Assembly: GCA_002753505.1 (NCBI GenBank)
Contig: PEAG01000003.1
Span: 62,001 to 126,000, forward strand
Direction of reading: 5' to 3'
Length of the DNA stretch: 64,000 nt
Source of the DNA: Magnetococcales bacterium HCHbin5
Lineage (GTDB): Bacteria; Pseudomonadota; Magnetococcia; Magnetococcales; Magnetaquicoccaceae
Shown here: piece after piece, positions 18,246 to 27,696 of the stretch
Layout of the letters: the number at the start of each line of letters is the position of its first letter
Position numbering within the stretch: position 1 is the first letter of the stretch
The notes under the pieces: model-generated
Told to the model about the DNA's origin: nothing
Seen by the model: only the letters and a program-made list of their open reading frames with translations
Databases searched by the model: none
Made by a program: the position numbers and the translations under genes

Positions 18246-19321
18246 TGGGCGGCTCCTTTCTCAGCGGACGGCGCGTTGCGATTGCCGGGCAAGGGCAGAT
18301 AGGGCAAGACCGCCTGGCTGCCACCGGACTGGACAAATATTTTATTCATATCCGGCAAGATTTTCTCCATGGTTTCCAGATAGAGACGGGTGCGCGTCAC
18401 CTCTTTGGCCTTGTTGTATTCGTTCAACAGGGACAAAAAGCGGTGCACATCCCCCTCAGCCTTGGTCAGTTTGGCGGCTTTGTAGGCCTCTGCCTCCTGC
18501 ACCTGTTTGGCGGCTTCCCCCTTGGCCTTGGGCAAAATATCGTTGGCATAGCCCTCCGCTTCGTTGATGGCCCGTTCCCGATCCTCCCGGGCACTGGCCA
18601 CATCCTTGAAGGCATGAATCACCTCCTCCGGAGGGGCCACCTGCTGCAATTGGACCGCAATAATCCGTAAACCGCTACGATAGCCGTCCAATATGGCCTG
18701 CATGGTCTGTTTGGTATCCGCCTGGATCTTTTCCTTGCCGGTGGTCAAAGCGGTGTCAATGCTGTTGCGCCCGATCACCTGACGAATGGATGCTTCGGTG
18801 ACATCCCGCACGATCATATGGGGGTCACTACTGGGATTTCTCAGGTTGAACAGATAATTGGCTGCCCCGCTCTCCTCGATGCGATACTGGACGCTCAGGT
18901 TTATGTCGATGATGTTTTCATCCCCCGTCAACATCAGGGACTCTTCCGCCACGGTAACCGTGCTGCGACCGCGGGTCCGGTAGCCAATTTCGACCCGCTG
19001 CACCTGTGTCACTTTGGGGGTGTAGACGGTTTCAATGGGATAGGGCAGGTGAAAGTGCGGGCCGGAATCGGTGGTCTCCACATAGCGACCAAACCGCACG
19101 ACGACCCCTTTTTCATCGGGTGCAACCAGGTAGATGCCGGTGGCCATCCACAGGACAAAAGCGACTCCCAACAGCATGGGCCATGCCTTCCCCCCGGGGA
19201 CGTTGCCCGCCATTTTTTCCCGCAGCATTTCAACAATTTTTTCTATATCGGGTGGCTGAGGTGGCATGTTGCCGGACCCCCAGGGTCCCTGGGGCCCACC
19301 GCCGCTATCATTCCAAGACAT
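18242..19321 (-). CDS. hflK: HflK, SPFH-domain modulator of FtsH protease
   Basis: 359 residues. A glycine/proline-rich cytoplasmic N-terminus (SWNDSGGGPQGPWG) precedes one membrane segment at about 47-66, then the band-7 domain (VVRFGRYVETTDSGPHFHLPYPIE) and coiled-coil region with EAYKAAKLTKAEGDVHRFL. This is the normal HflK architecture. It is the first gene of hflK-hflC-DUF2065 and lies 48 bases after trmJ's stop. Confidence 0.96.
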   Translation of the reverse strand: MSWNDSGGGPQGPWGSGNMPPQPPDIEKIVEMLREKMAGNVPGGKAWPMLLGVAFVLWMATGIYLVAPDEKGVVVRFGRYVETTDSGPHFHLPYPIETVYTPKVTQVQRVEIGYRTRGRSTVTVAEESLMLTGDENIIDINLSVQYRIEESGAANYLFNLRNPSSDPHMIVRDVTEASIRQVIGRNSIDTALTTGKEKIQADTKQTMQAILDGYRSGLRIIAVQLQQVAPPEEVIHAFKDVASAREDRERAINEAEGYANDILPKAKGEAAKQVQEAEAYKAAKLTKAEGDVHRFLSLLNEYNKAKEVTRTRLYLETMEKILPDMNKIFVQSGGSQAVLPYLPLPGNRNAPSAEKGAAQ

Positions 19322-19369
19322 AATACGCTCCTAACCAATCGAGTTTTTTCCAAAGAATACAGTATCCCT

Positions 19370-20176
19370 TTATCCGGGCAATTCGTCAACTATCGTTGGT
19401 TGGTTCTGTTGTTTTGAGGGCCGATGTCGGTGGGCCAGCACCTCATTCAAGATGCCTCGCAGAATGGAGACCTCCCGCTGATCCAGGCAGGCCCGGTGAA
19501 AAAGTGCTTTCAAACTGCCCATGATATGGCGGTTTTGCTCGCTGCGGAGAAAGCCGATGGTCAGCAGAACCTCGCGCAGATGTTCAAAAAAACGCTCCAT
19601 TTCTGAGGTATTGGCTCGTGCCCCCTCCCGGGTCGGGTCAAAGGCGAAGGAGTGTCCTGCGCCCAGGCCCAGCATGATTTCGTATACCACCACCAGTACG
19701 GCCTGTCCCAGATTGAGGGAGCCGCTGCCGCCAAAGGTGGGAATGTTGCATATTCTGTGGGCCCGCTCCAGATCGACGGTTTCCAAACCGGTTCGTTCGG
19801 TGCCAAACAGCAAGCCCACCTCGGTGCCTGGCCAAGCCAGAATGGCGGGCAGCTCCTGGGCCAGTTGCCGTGGGGTGGAGACGGTGTGTCGTTGTCCCCG
19901 GGAACGGTTGCTGGTGGCGACCAGAAAGTTGAGATCGGCTGTTGCGCTGGCGAGGTCGGGAAACAGTGCTGCCGAATCCAGCACAGCCGTATGACCGGCC
20001 GCGTACTGGATGGCATCTTCGTGGGGGAACTGTCGGGGGTTGACCAGTCGCAGCCGGGAGAGTCCCATATTGCCCATTGCCCTGGCTGCCGCGCCAATAT
20101 TGCCCCCATGGGCTGGGCGGTCAAGAATGACGACGATCTGCTGGTGGGGCGATGGGATGGCGGGATGATTGGTCAC
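19370..20176 (-). CDS. trmJ: tRNA (cytidine/uridine-2'-O-)-methyltransferase TrmJ
   Basis: 268 residues. SPOUT-class methyltransferase with the group I TrmH signatures: RPAHGGNIGAAARAM near the N-terminus, LLFGTERTGL, and IPTFGGSGSLNLGQAV forming the knot that binds S-adenosylmethionine. TrmJ 2'-O-methylates position 32 of tRNA. The C-terminal extension is predicted helical. The start is GTG at 20176 without a strong ribosome binding site, so the exact start is uncertain. Confidence 0.93.
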   Translation of the reverse strand: MTNHPAIPSPHQQIVVILDRPAHGGNIGAAARAMGNMGLSRLRLVNPRQFPHEDAIQYAAGHTAVLDSAALFPDLASATADLNFLVATSNRSRGQRHTVSTPRQLAQELPAILAWPGTEVGLLFGTERTGLETVDLERAHRICNIPTFGGSGSLNLGQAVLVVVYEIMLGLGAGHSFAFDPTREGARANTSEMERFFEHLREVLLTIGFLRSEQNRHIMGSLKALFHRACLDQREVSILRGILNEVLAHRHRPSKQQNQPTIVDELPG

Positions 20177-20572
20177 AAGAGGTCACTGAACACACATGAA
20201 ATTGAATACCGTTATGGTCACTTTACCGGGCTGCGGCAAGAGGGGCGTACGTACACTGCGAGCAGATGCAACGCCAGCCTCAATCCGTTGCAGGATTTCC
20301 AGCTGTTTTTTTCAGAGCGCGTATTCTAGCACCATTGCTCCCACCCGCAAGGTTGATTGCAAAAATGGGTATACCGGTTTGGCGTCTGCATCGCCCATGC
20401 AACAGGCGTTGCAACGGAAAGGTGGCTTAATTGTCTTGACGATGCGAGGTTATTTATGCTATCAGTCAGCCGGTTTATGGGCTGGAGTGTCCGCGCGAAA
20501 CACGCTGGATTCGACGTTGTGTAGAGTAGTCAATTCCTTGATCTGGCGGCATTTAATCGAAAGGGGGTAGCC
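20177..20572. other. Intergenic region between trmJ and the 1206-residue protein gene
   Basis: About 400 bases between divergent genes. No convincing coding frame or RNA gene seen. A possible plus-strand promoter is listed separately at 20431-20460. Confidence 0.4.
20431..20460 (+). promoter_or_regulatory. Possible promoter for the 1206-residue protein gene
   Basis: TTGTCT and TATGCT separated by 18 bases, about 110 bases before the ATG at 20573. An overlapping alternative uses TTGACG as -35. By eye only. Confidence 0.35.
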
Positions 20573-23500
20573 ATGCAATTCATCAAAAACCCTTTGGGGC
20601 TTTTTAAGAAAGCGGGCGAAGAGGAAAAAAAGGGGACCGAGAACGCGAAGAGTCTCACCCATCCCGATCTCCAACCCAACTGCTTTTACGCCCTTCCCAA
20701 CCAGTATACCCCGGTGGTCATCAGCTCCCAGGGTATCTCCTGTCATATCGAGTATGGTTCTCGTGGGGATTACAACGTGACCACCTACTCCAAGGACCGG
20801 AACATGGGGCAGGAGAGTTTGAATGCCCGGGACCGCAAGAAAAGGCTGGTTACCAGCTTTGCCTTCAAGGGTTTGATCGGCGTTCATCTGCATCCAGCCG
20901 GTATGGTTTTGACGCTGGATGAAGAGAAAAACTTTCGGGGCGAGGCGCGGCACAACCAACCACCGGCCACGATTGTCAGTGGCCCCACTCCTCCCAACGA
21001 CGAACAGCTCAAGGCGGATCGGATCATGACCATCGATCTGACCAGGCTCTCGGAAGAGAACCCGTTGCTGATCGCCTCCAACAACCGTTTGCTCCACATG
21101 ATGGTCAAACCTCTGGGGACGGCTCAGACGAGCTGGGGTGTTTATTTATCCACCAACACCGGTGTCATTCGTCCCAACGCCCTGGCCGCTCTGGTGTTGA
21201 AGCGTGGGTCTAACGTCTGTATTGACCGCAATTTTCTGATCCGTCTGGCAGCCTCTCCCAATGGTGGCATCACGGCCCGGGCCTGGAATGTAGAGACCAT
21301 TGACCCCATCCTGATGCGGTTGGCTGTCGATGCGGAGGGGGTGTTGACCCTGGAGGAGCTTTTTACCACGCACGGTTTGAGCGTTGTGGTGGGGGATGGA
21401 AAGCCTGTCCGGTTGGGATTGGTAGGGGATGGCGCGTCGCCACAGGAGAACGAGCTGCGCAACCAGTGTGCCGAAACCCTGGGAAAATTGCGGGACCGGG
21501 CCCGGTCCGGTGTGGCAGAGCAGGGCCAGGAGGGGGCCCTGCAGGCTGTGCGGGATCAGATCCTCACGGAGGTGGCCAAGGCCATTCGGAAGGAGACTCC
21601 GGATGGTGTTGTCGTGTTGGCACTGGAGCTGGCGGTCAAGGAGATCATCGCTCCCCTCTACAATGAAGCCACCGGTAACGAGCATATTTCCAGCGTTGAT
21701 CATGAAACGGTGGCACTGCTGAATGCCATCACCGATGCGTTGACCGGCTGGGTTCAAGCGGACTCCACCATTGCCCTGGCGGCAGCCGCCATTGATCAGG
21801 TGATTACCGAGATCGCTGACGCTTTGCCCATGGAGGGTTTGGATGCCATGATGAGGCAGGCGTTGCCCAAGATTCAGGCCCAATCCCTGGACGAGGAGCG
21901 GATTCACCACGATGATCTGTGCCAGAGTGCGAAAAAATGGCTGACGACCAGCTCTGTCACCCGGGATATGCGCCACTTTGCCAAAGAGATATCACGAACC
22001 GATAACAAGGGAGAGCAGGGGGAGTTGACCGCCGCGCTGGAAAAAGTGGTGAACAGGATGATGCGGGAAGCCATGGTGCAAGCCATCGTCCGGTTGAGCG
22101 TCAAGGGCCATTTGATCCGCATCGAACAGGAAAAGCGCAAAGAGTTGGGTGTGGTGTTGCAAAGTCAGGATGTGCAGCCGGTCGGGAGCAGAGATCTGGT
22201 TGACATTATCGACCGCTACAACCAGTACGCCCTCTACATTGATCCAGCCTTTCAAGAGCGTGTGAGTGCCCCACTCAATGCCGCCATCAAGGATTTTCAA
22301 AAGGGAACCATTGACGATCAGGCTGTCGCTGTTGAAACCAAGGGGTTTGTCTCCTACCTGGCTTTGCTGCGCAACTCTGGCGGCAAGATTGATGCGGATG
22401 CCACCCCCACCATGCCGGCTTTTACCTGTCTGCACTCCATTCCCGATGCCATTCCCGATATCCAGGTGGAGCAGCCCGATCGGGCGGCCGCCAAAGGCGT
22501 TGTCCGAGTGGTGCATCGGGAGGGTCGGTTGCTGGAGTCCGACTTTGTTGCCGTGGCTCGTGCCAGTGACCTGCCTCCTGGTGTTCCCAGTGCCCTTTGG
22601 TTTGCCTTTCGGGATTTTACGGTTCGCTTTGTGGCATTTCACCTTACCGGAGATTTTCGGCGCGAGGAGGATCGCAAACAGTATGAGCTGATCGTCCAGC
22701 AATTTACCCACAGGTTGCTGTTGAAGCTGTTCAATCTGTTTCGAGGTCTGAAATCCCTGCCCATTGCCGGTAACCTTGACGGTATTCAGGAGTTGTTGGG
22801 AGCGGCCGACGGTGTTGTCGAGACGCGCCTGGGAGAGAATCCGGAGGATGAGTTGCTGGACCTGAGGAACCGCCCGGGGGGGATTACGGAGACGGCGATG
22901 AACCTCAAGTACGAACTCAGGCAACACATTGTCAAACTGCAAAAGGATGTGGCATCCCCTTCGGAGGCTTTCCGTTTCAAACAGCGCATGCGGGCGTTTG
23001 CCACGGCGGGTGGGCGTGCCCAGGATGTGACACTGCCTGTCACCATCACAGCTCAGCGTGGTGAGGTCACCATAGAGGTGGTTTTTGACGGTCAGCCTTT
23101 CAAAAAATCGGTGCGTTTGGCGGTTGTGGAAGATAAGGCTGCAGCTGGGACAGCGGTGGAAAAGCCTGCTTCCGAGGCGCAGAAGGGAGAGCCGGCTGTC
23201 AAGGAGGAGGCCCGCGTTGCTGCCGTGCGGAAGCAGACCGGTAAGCTCAGCCGACAGGGAATTTTGCAGTTGTTGGATGGTCTGGAGTTTTTCAAGGATT
23301 TTTCCAGCTACGAAAAAGAGCGTGTTGCCGAGTTTGATGTCAGTTTCAAGTTGATCAAGCCGTTGGAGGTGTTGATTCAGGAAAACACCAAAGACACCGC
23401 CTTTTTTATTCTGATCAAAGGTCGTGTGGCGGCGGTCAGGGGGCCCCTGGCGGGCAAGAAAAAAGTTTTGTTCAGTCTGGAGGCTGGTGACATCATCGGC

Positions 23501-24193
23501 GAGTTGGCCTTTCTGACCGGTACCCCCCGGACGTTGAATATTGTTTCCCAGCAGGAGGGTCTGGTATTCCGGGTGGATCAGGAGCTGTTGGGGCGTCTGA
23601 GCTGTAACAGTCGGGAAAAGTTCAAGGACAAAATTATTCACAAGCTGGTGCAGCGGATGGCGGACACCACCAACTGGGTGCGGGAGTTGCCTCACCTTGA
23701 CAGTACGGACCCGCTTCTGACCGCCCAGGATAGGGAGGGGGCCGACAGGGGGGTGCTGAAAAAGGTGAGTCGGGAGGAGGGGATGGCGATTATTGACCGG
23801 ATCAAGTTTTTTGACCTGTTTTCCGCCGATGAAAAACGCCTGATCACCGCCAACGACACCTCATTTCTTACCTATCCTGCCGGTACTTATGTCATCCGTG
23901 AGGGTGACACCGATACCGCCTTTTTTGTCCTGATCGATGGCCAGGTTACGGTTATCAAGGGTGAGACGGAGTTGGTTGATTTCGGGCCGGGTGAGTTTTT
24001 TGGTGACATGGCCTTTCTGACCAGTCTGCCCCGTACCAGCGGGGTACGCAGCAAAACGGAAATCTTGGCACTGAGGGTGGACCAGCGTCTGTTAAAACAG
24101 CTGAGCCCAGAGATACGGGAAAAGCTCAAGGACCGGTTTATTCACACGCTTTGTGAAAGATTGATTCAGACTACGGGGAGGGTAAACAAGTAG
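20573..24193 (+). CDS. Large protein with two C-terminal cyclic-nucleotide-binding-like domains
   Basis: 1206 residues from ATG 20573, with AGGGGG seven bases upstream. I do not recognise residues 1-900; they look soluble, mixed alpha/beta at first (HIEYGSRGDYNV, SFAFKGLIGVHLHP) and mostly helical later, without signal peptide or membrane segment. Residues about 900-1030 and 1065-1195 are two CRP-type cNMP-binding domains: FFKDFSSYEK then DTAFFILIKGRV and GDIIGELAFLTGTPRT; FFDLFSADEK then DTAFFVLIDGQV and GEFFGDMAFLTSLPRT. The PRT arginine that contacts the cyclic phosphate is kept in both. No DNA-binding helix-turn-helix follows. A stand-alone transcription unit. Likely a cyclic-nucleotide-responsive cytoplasmic protein of unknown output. 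Confidence 0.85.
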   Translation: MQFIKNPLGLFKKAGEEEKKGTENAKSLTHPDLQPNCFYALPNQYTPVVISSQGISCHIEYGSRGDYNVTTYSKDRNMGQESLNARDRKKRLVTSFAFKGLIGVHLHPAGMVLTLDEEKNFRGEARHNQPPATIVSGPTPPNDEQLKADRIMTIDLTRLSEENPLLIASNNRLLHMMVKPLGTAQTSWGVYLSTNTGVIRPNALAALVLKRGSNVCIDRNFLIRLAASPNGGITARAWNVETIDPILMRLAVDAEGVLTLEELFTTHGLSVVVGDGKPVRLGLVGDGASPQENELRNQCAETLGKLRDRARSGVAEQGQEGALQAVRDQILTEVAKAIRKETPDGVVVLALELAVKEIIAPLYNEATGNEHISSVDHETVALLNAITDALTGWVQADSTIALAAAAIDQVITEIADALPMEGLDAMMRQALPKIQAQSLDEERIHHDDLCQSAKKWLTTSSVTRDMRHFAKEISRTDNKGEQGELTAALEKVVNRMMREAMVQAIVRLSVKGHLIRIEQEKRKELGVVLQSQDVQPVGSRDLVDIIDRYNQYALYIDPAFQERVSAPLNAAIKDFQKGTIDDQAVAVETKGFVSYLALLRNSGGKIDADATPTMPAFTCLHSIPDAIPDIQVEQPDRAAAKGVVRVVHREGRLLESDFVAVARASDLPPGVPSALWFAFRDFTVRFVAFHLTGDFRREEDRKQYELIVQQFTHRLLLKLFNLFRGLKSLPIAGNLDGIQELLGAADGVVETRLGENPEDELLDLRNRPGGITETAMNLKYELRQHIVKLQKDVASPSEAFRFKQRMRAFATAGGRAQDVTLPVTITAQRGEVTIEVVFDGQPFKKSVRLAVVEDKAAAGTAVEKPASEAQKGEPAVKEEARVAAVRKQTGKLSRQGILQLLDGLEFFKDFSSYEKERVAEFDVSFKLIKPLEVLIQENTKDTAFFILIKGRVAAVRGPLAGKKKVLFSLEAGDIIGELAFLTGTPRTLNIVSQQEGLVFRVDQELLGRLSCNSREKFKDKIIHKLVQRMADTTNWVRELPHLDSTDPLLTAQDREGADRGVLKKVSREEGMAIIDRIKFFDLFSADEKRLITANDTSFLTYPAGTYVIREGDTDTAFFVLIDGQVTVIKGETELVDFGPGEFFGDMAFLTSLPRTSGVRSKTEILALRVDQRLLKQLSPEIREKLKDRFIHTLCERLIQTTGRVNK

Positions 24194-24227
24194 GGTCGCC
24201 GTGGTGTGTCTGTTTTCTCGAACGATT

Positions 24228-24266
24228 GCAGGGGTATGGGGGCCGTGACGCTTCCCAGGCCCCTGC
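24228..24266. repeat. Degenerate copy of the palindromic GC-rich repeat
   Basis: GCAGGGG at 24228-24234 and CCCCTGC at 24260-24266 enclose a diverged core containing CCGTGACG. It lies between convergent genes, 35 bases after the 1206-residue gene and before mtaB's end, so it may end both transcripts. Confidence 0.65.
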
Positions 24267-24311
24267 GGTCATTCAATCCATTAAAGATGAAAGATGGTTT
24301 TCAGGCTTTTG

Positions 24312-25640
24312 TCATCCATACAGAGTCTGTTGGACCGGATCAAATCCCAACAGGCGCACCGTAACCAGTTGGCCGGTTTGAGTATCCGGGGGGGCCGTAA
24401 AACGAACAGGCAAGAAAGCGGCGGTTTTGCCGCTGGCTGTCCCGGCCTCCAACGTCTCCACCAATACTGCTTCCGCTCGACCCAACCATTGCTGCGCCGT
24501 TTTGGCCAACAAGGCTAGGCCGGTCTGCCGCAGCTGCTCAGACCGCTGTTGGGCCTCCCGGGGGGAGACCCGGAACCGCCTTGGTATGGCGGCGGCCGGA
24601 GTGCCTGGGCGGTCGGAATAACGGAAGACATGTAAAAAGGTGATCCCTGCTTCATCCATAAGGGTCAGAGTCTGCTGAAAATCGGTGGCTGTCTCCGTGG
24701 GAAAACCAACAATCAGATCCGCCCCCAATACCATTTCTGGACGTGCGCTCCGCAACCGTTTAATCTGATCCAGTAACCATTGTCGTCCATAACCGCGCCC
24801 CATCCTTTTTAAAATTTTGTCGTTACCCGACTGGATGGAAAGATGCAGATAGGGACACAGCCCTGGATGGGCAAATTGCTGGATCAGAGGCTCCTGCAGG
24901 TCGATGGGGTCCAGGGAGGAGAGTCTCAGTCGCTTTCCCTGCATGACCGGCAATAGTGCGGCCACCAGCTCTGCCAGACTGGCTGATGGTGTGCGATCCC
25001 GGCCATACGCACCCAGATTGATGCCGGTAAGGACAACCTCCTGATAGCCATTTGCCAGATATTTGTTCGTCTGGGCAAGGACATAGTCGATGGAACGGGA
25101 GTTGCTCGGTCCTCTGAGCGCAGGAATGGTACAAAAGGTGCAGCGACTGTCGCAGCCGTCCTGAACCTGTAAAAAGGCGCGGCTGCGGTCGGAAAAACTC
25201 TCCACCAAGGCTACCGCATCCCGCTCTGGTCGATCCGTTACCGGACCGACACAAAGGTTCTGCCGGGTCACGGGCTGCTGGGCAAGGTGGGTCCAGAGGG
25301 ACTCCTTTTCGCTGTTGCCGACGACCAGTACCACCCCAGGCATATTGGCCAGGCTGGCGGCGTTGCCCTGGGCGTAACAGCCCGTGATGACCAGTTTGGC
25401 TTGGGGGTTGGCACGGGAGACGCGGCGAATCAACTGACGTGCCTGCCGATCACTTTCAGCAGTGACCGAACAGGTGTTGATAATGATGAGATCAGGGGCG
25501 TGACCCGGTTCCGACGGGTAAAAGCCGTGGGCCGCCCCGGTCTGGGAGAGACGTTCCGTTTCGACTTGATTAACCCGGCAGCCCATGGTCAGGACCGAAA
25601 AATACCGGGCAGGAGAACTTGGATGACTGACGATTTTCAT
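24312..25640 (-). CDS. mtaB: tRNA (t6A37-C2)-methylthiotransferase MtaB
   Basis: 442 residues from ATG 25640. Three parts: N-terminal UPF0004 domain (TMGCRVNQVETE), a radical SAM domain with CDSRCTFC (about residues 155-162) preceded by FLQVQDG, and a C-terminal TRAM domain. MtaB converts t6A to ms2t6A at position 37 of tRNAs. GCRVNQ rather than GCPKN and the LRLSSLDPID stretch favour MtaB over MiaB or RimO. Its first 18 bases overlap the start of the divergent nucleotidyltransferase-like gene. Confidence 0.92.
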   Translation of the reverse strand: MKIVSHPSSPARYFSVLTMGCRVNQVETERLSQTGAAHGFYPSEPGHAPDLIIINTCSVTAESDRQARQLIRRVSRANPQAKLVITGCYAQGNAASLANMPGVVLVVGNSEKESLWTHLAQQPVTRQNLCVGPVTDRPERDAVALVESFSDRSRAFLQVQDGCDSRCTFCTIPALRGPSNSRSIDYVLAQTNKYLANGYQEVVLTGINLGAYGRDRTPSASLAELVAALLPVMQGKRLRLSSLDPIDLQEPLIQQFAHPGLCPYLHLSIQSGNDKILKRMGRGYGRQWLLDQIKRLRSARPEMVLGADLIVGFPTETATDFQQTLTLMDEAGITFLHVFRYSDRPGTPAAAIPRRFRVSPREAQQRSEQLRQTGLALLAKTAQQWLGRAEAVLVETLEAGTASGKTAAFLPVRFTAPPDTQTGQLVTVRLLGFDPVQQTLYG

Positions 25641-27104
25641 GCTTTGTTTGCCCCTTCCATCATAACCCTGCTGGATGCGCTTGACCAACTGATTGGACCC
25701 GTCTATCTGGCGGGTGGCACAGTACGCAATATGCTGCAAAACAGGCCCCTTGCCAATGAATTAAACCTGTTGGTTCAACGTCCCCTGTCAGAATGTCACC
25801 ATCGTCTGGTGCAAGGGGGCTTTCCGATGGTGACGGTGGGTACCAAACGCCATGAAGTGTGGACCAGTGGCCACAGCTCCCTTTTTCTCCCTCTTGCCCA
25901 GGAGGGGGGGCTGAAACAGGGGGGAGAGAGTACACTCTTTGCACGAACTTCACACATTTCCCATCTGGAAATCACCTCATTTCGGCACCGCATGGAGTAT
26001 CCCCCCACCCTGGAAGAAGATTTGCTGCACCGAGACTTGACGGTCAACGCCATGGCGTTTGCCTGGCCCCATGGTCCACTGGTCGATCCTTTCAATGGCC
26101 AGGAGGATCTGGCCAATCGTCGGATTCGTTTTGTCAAGGGGAGTTCCACTCTGGAGGATGATCCCCTGCGGGCACTGCGATTTTTCCGTTTTCTGTTGCA
26201 GCTGGAAGCTGTTCCGGACGAAGCGGATCTCCAGGCCGCGGAAGAGACATCGATGGAGATGATTCCGAAAAAAAAGCTGCGTGCGGAGTTGGACCGCATG
26301 TTTTCCCTGCCATTTAACGGTCCCGATCGCTATCCGAATGTAGAGCGGTTTTTCTATTCGCCCCTGGCGCAAGAGATCTTTGCCGACATGGCCACCCCGC
26401 CCATTTGCAAGACCGGGGAGACCCCAGCCCATCGATGTCGCCGGGCCATAGAATTGATGCGGGTGATGACAGAGCCGGAGATTGGCGAGGAGGTGCCGCT
26501 GCATGATCTGCGTTGGACCGCGCTGTTTTATGCCATGGGGGAACTCAACTGTATTGGCCAGGAAAAAGGTCAAACCCGTTCCACCCTGCATGGTGTCACG
26601 CTCCAGCGCATACAGGAGATTCTGAAAAAATTTCGTTTTTCGCAACGACGGCAACACAATATTTTTCAAATGCTGCACCATCTGGATGTTCCGTTAACCC
26701 CGACAGATCGTACCCTGCTGCGAATGATGGGCAACAACGATATTCCCATACCGGCTCTGTTTCGTCTGATTCATGCCCGCAGTGTGGTGAATGCACGTGA
26801 GCTGAGAGAGAAAGCGGACGATGCGAGTCGCCAGACAGACTCGGATGCGCTGTTTGAAACGCAGCTGCACAAAACGTTGGGGCGGTACCGAATGTTGCAG
26901 AAGGCCAGCCTGCGACCAACTCCCCATGATTTGGCCATCACCGGTGGAGAGATCATCGACTTGGTACGGCAACCCCCGGGGGCCTGGGTGGGCGAGTTGG
27001 TCGCCCTGTTGCTGGAATGGATCAGTCATGACTCCAGTCGAAATAACCGCGCCCAGTTACATGAAAAAATTCGTGAGTGGGTCACCAAGCAAGTCCTTGT
27101 TTGA
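25623..27104 (+). CDS. CCA-adding enzyme / poly(A) polymerase family protein with altered catalytic residues
   Basis: 493 residues from ATG 25623 (AGGAGA about seven bases upstream). The family order is clear: LAGGTVRNML (usually GGAVRD), then ANELNLLV where a DxD motif is expected, LLHRDLTVNAMAFA (RRDFTxNA), DPFNGQEDLANRRIRFV and EDDPLRALRFFRF. The two metal-binding aspartates are replaced by Glu and Asn, and VRD is VRN. The body and helical C-terminus are complete, so it is not a decayed gene. It may have lost nucleotidyl transfer and act as an RNA-binding protein, or use an altered site. Divergent from mtaB with overlapping 5' ends. Confidence 0.8.
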   Translation: MTDDFHALFAPSIITLLDALDQLIGPVYLAGGTVRNMLQNRPLANELNLLVQRPLSECHHRLVQGGFPMVTVGTKRHEVWTSGHSSLFLPLAQEGGLKQGGESTLFARTSHISHLEITSFRHRMEYPPTLEEDLLHRDLTVNAMAFAWPHGPLVDPFNGQEDLANRRIRFVKGSSTLEDDPLRALRFFRFLLQLEAVPDEADLQAAEETSMEMIPKKKLRAELDRMFSLPFNGPDRYPNVERFFYSPLAQEIFADMATPPICKTGETPAHRCRRAIELMRVMTEPEIGEEVPLHDLRWTALFYAMGELNCIGQEKGQTRSTLHGVTLQRIQEILKKFRFSQRRQHNIFQMLHHLDVPLTPTDRTLLRMMGNNDIPIPALFRLIHARSVVNARELREKADDASRQTDSDALFETQLHKTLGRYRMLQKASLRPTPHDLAITGGEIIDLVRQPPGAWVGELVALLLEWISHDSSRNNRAQLHEKIREWVTKQVLV

Positions 27105-27213
27105 TGCAATCTGCGCAGGAAACCCGGTCGGCCAGCCTCTTGACGACAGCTCGCGCTGCCGAAAGGGATCATGCCTTTTAACCCAAAAATATTTGATGCA
27201 TGAAAGATAGTGC

Positions 27214-27242
27214 TTGCTTTTGCCCAGGCTTTTACCTAACCT
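27214..27242 (+). promoter_or_regulatory. Possible promoter of the cold-shock gene
   Basis: TTGCTT and TAACCT with a 17-base spacer, leaving a leader of about 85 bases before the ATG at 27333. Long leaders are usual for cold-shock mRNAs. The -10 match is weak. Confidence 0.3.
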
Positions 27243-27332
27243 GAGCGCACGGTTGGTCGTAAGGCAACTAGCTGGAAATAACAGGTTTTACGTTTTACCT
27301 CCTACGATTGATTCTTTTGAATGGAGCATGGT

Positions 27333-27545
27333 ATGTCGCAAAGAATATCGGGTACTGTCAAATGGTTTAACAATGCCAAAGGGTTTGGGTTTTTGGCCCC
27401 GGAAGATGGTGGAGAGGATGTGTTTGTCCATTTTTCTGCGATACAGGTAGAAGGATTCAAGGCACTGGAAGAGGGACAAAAGGTAACTTTTGAGGTTGTC
27501 CATGGCCAAAAGGGGTTGCAGGCGGCCAACGTCAGCCCAGCCTGA
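27333..27545 (+). CDS. Cold-shock-domain protein (CspA family)
   Basis: 70 residues forming one five-stranded OB fold. [22 protein letters not shown] includes RNP1 (KGFGFL) and DVFVHFSAI includes RNP2, both intact, so it should bind single-stranded RNA or DNA. I use ATG 27333 with GGAG eight bases upstream; another in-frame ATG lies four codons earlier. It is monocistronic, with about 230 bases of gene-free sequence before it and no clear terminator after it. Confidence 0.95.
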   Translation: MSQRISGTVKWFNNAKGFGFLAPEDGGEDVFVHFSAIQVEGFKALEEGQKVTFEVVHGQKGLQAANVSPA

Positions 27546-27696
27546 TTCGCCGATCGGTTTCCTGAGATTGATAGGGAACAGACCGGTTCAATCGGAACGG
27601 GGCATCGCCTCCGGGGGGTGCTTCAGAGGGGTTCTGTGTTGCTCCGGTCTTGTTTTTTTTCTGTAATGTTATTTGCTGTCGCTGGGTCTTTCCTGC

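Noticed and set aside
21992-23695. 567-codon minus-strand open frame opposite the 1206-residue gene
   Set aside because: The plus strand has two recognisable cNMP-binding domains over the same bases; the antisense frame has none.
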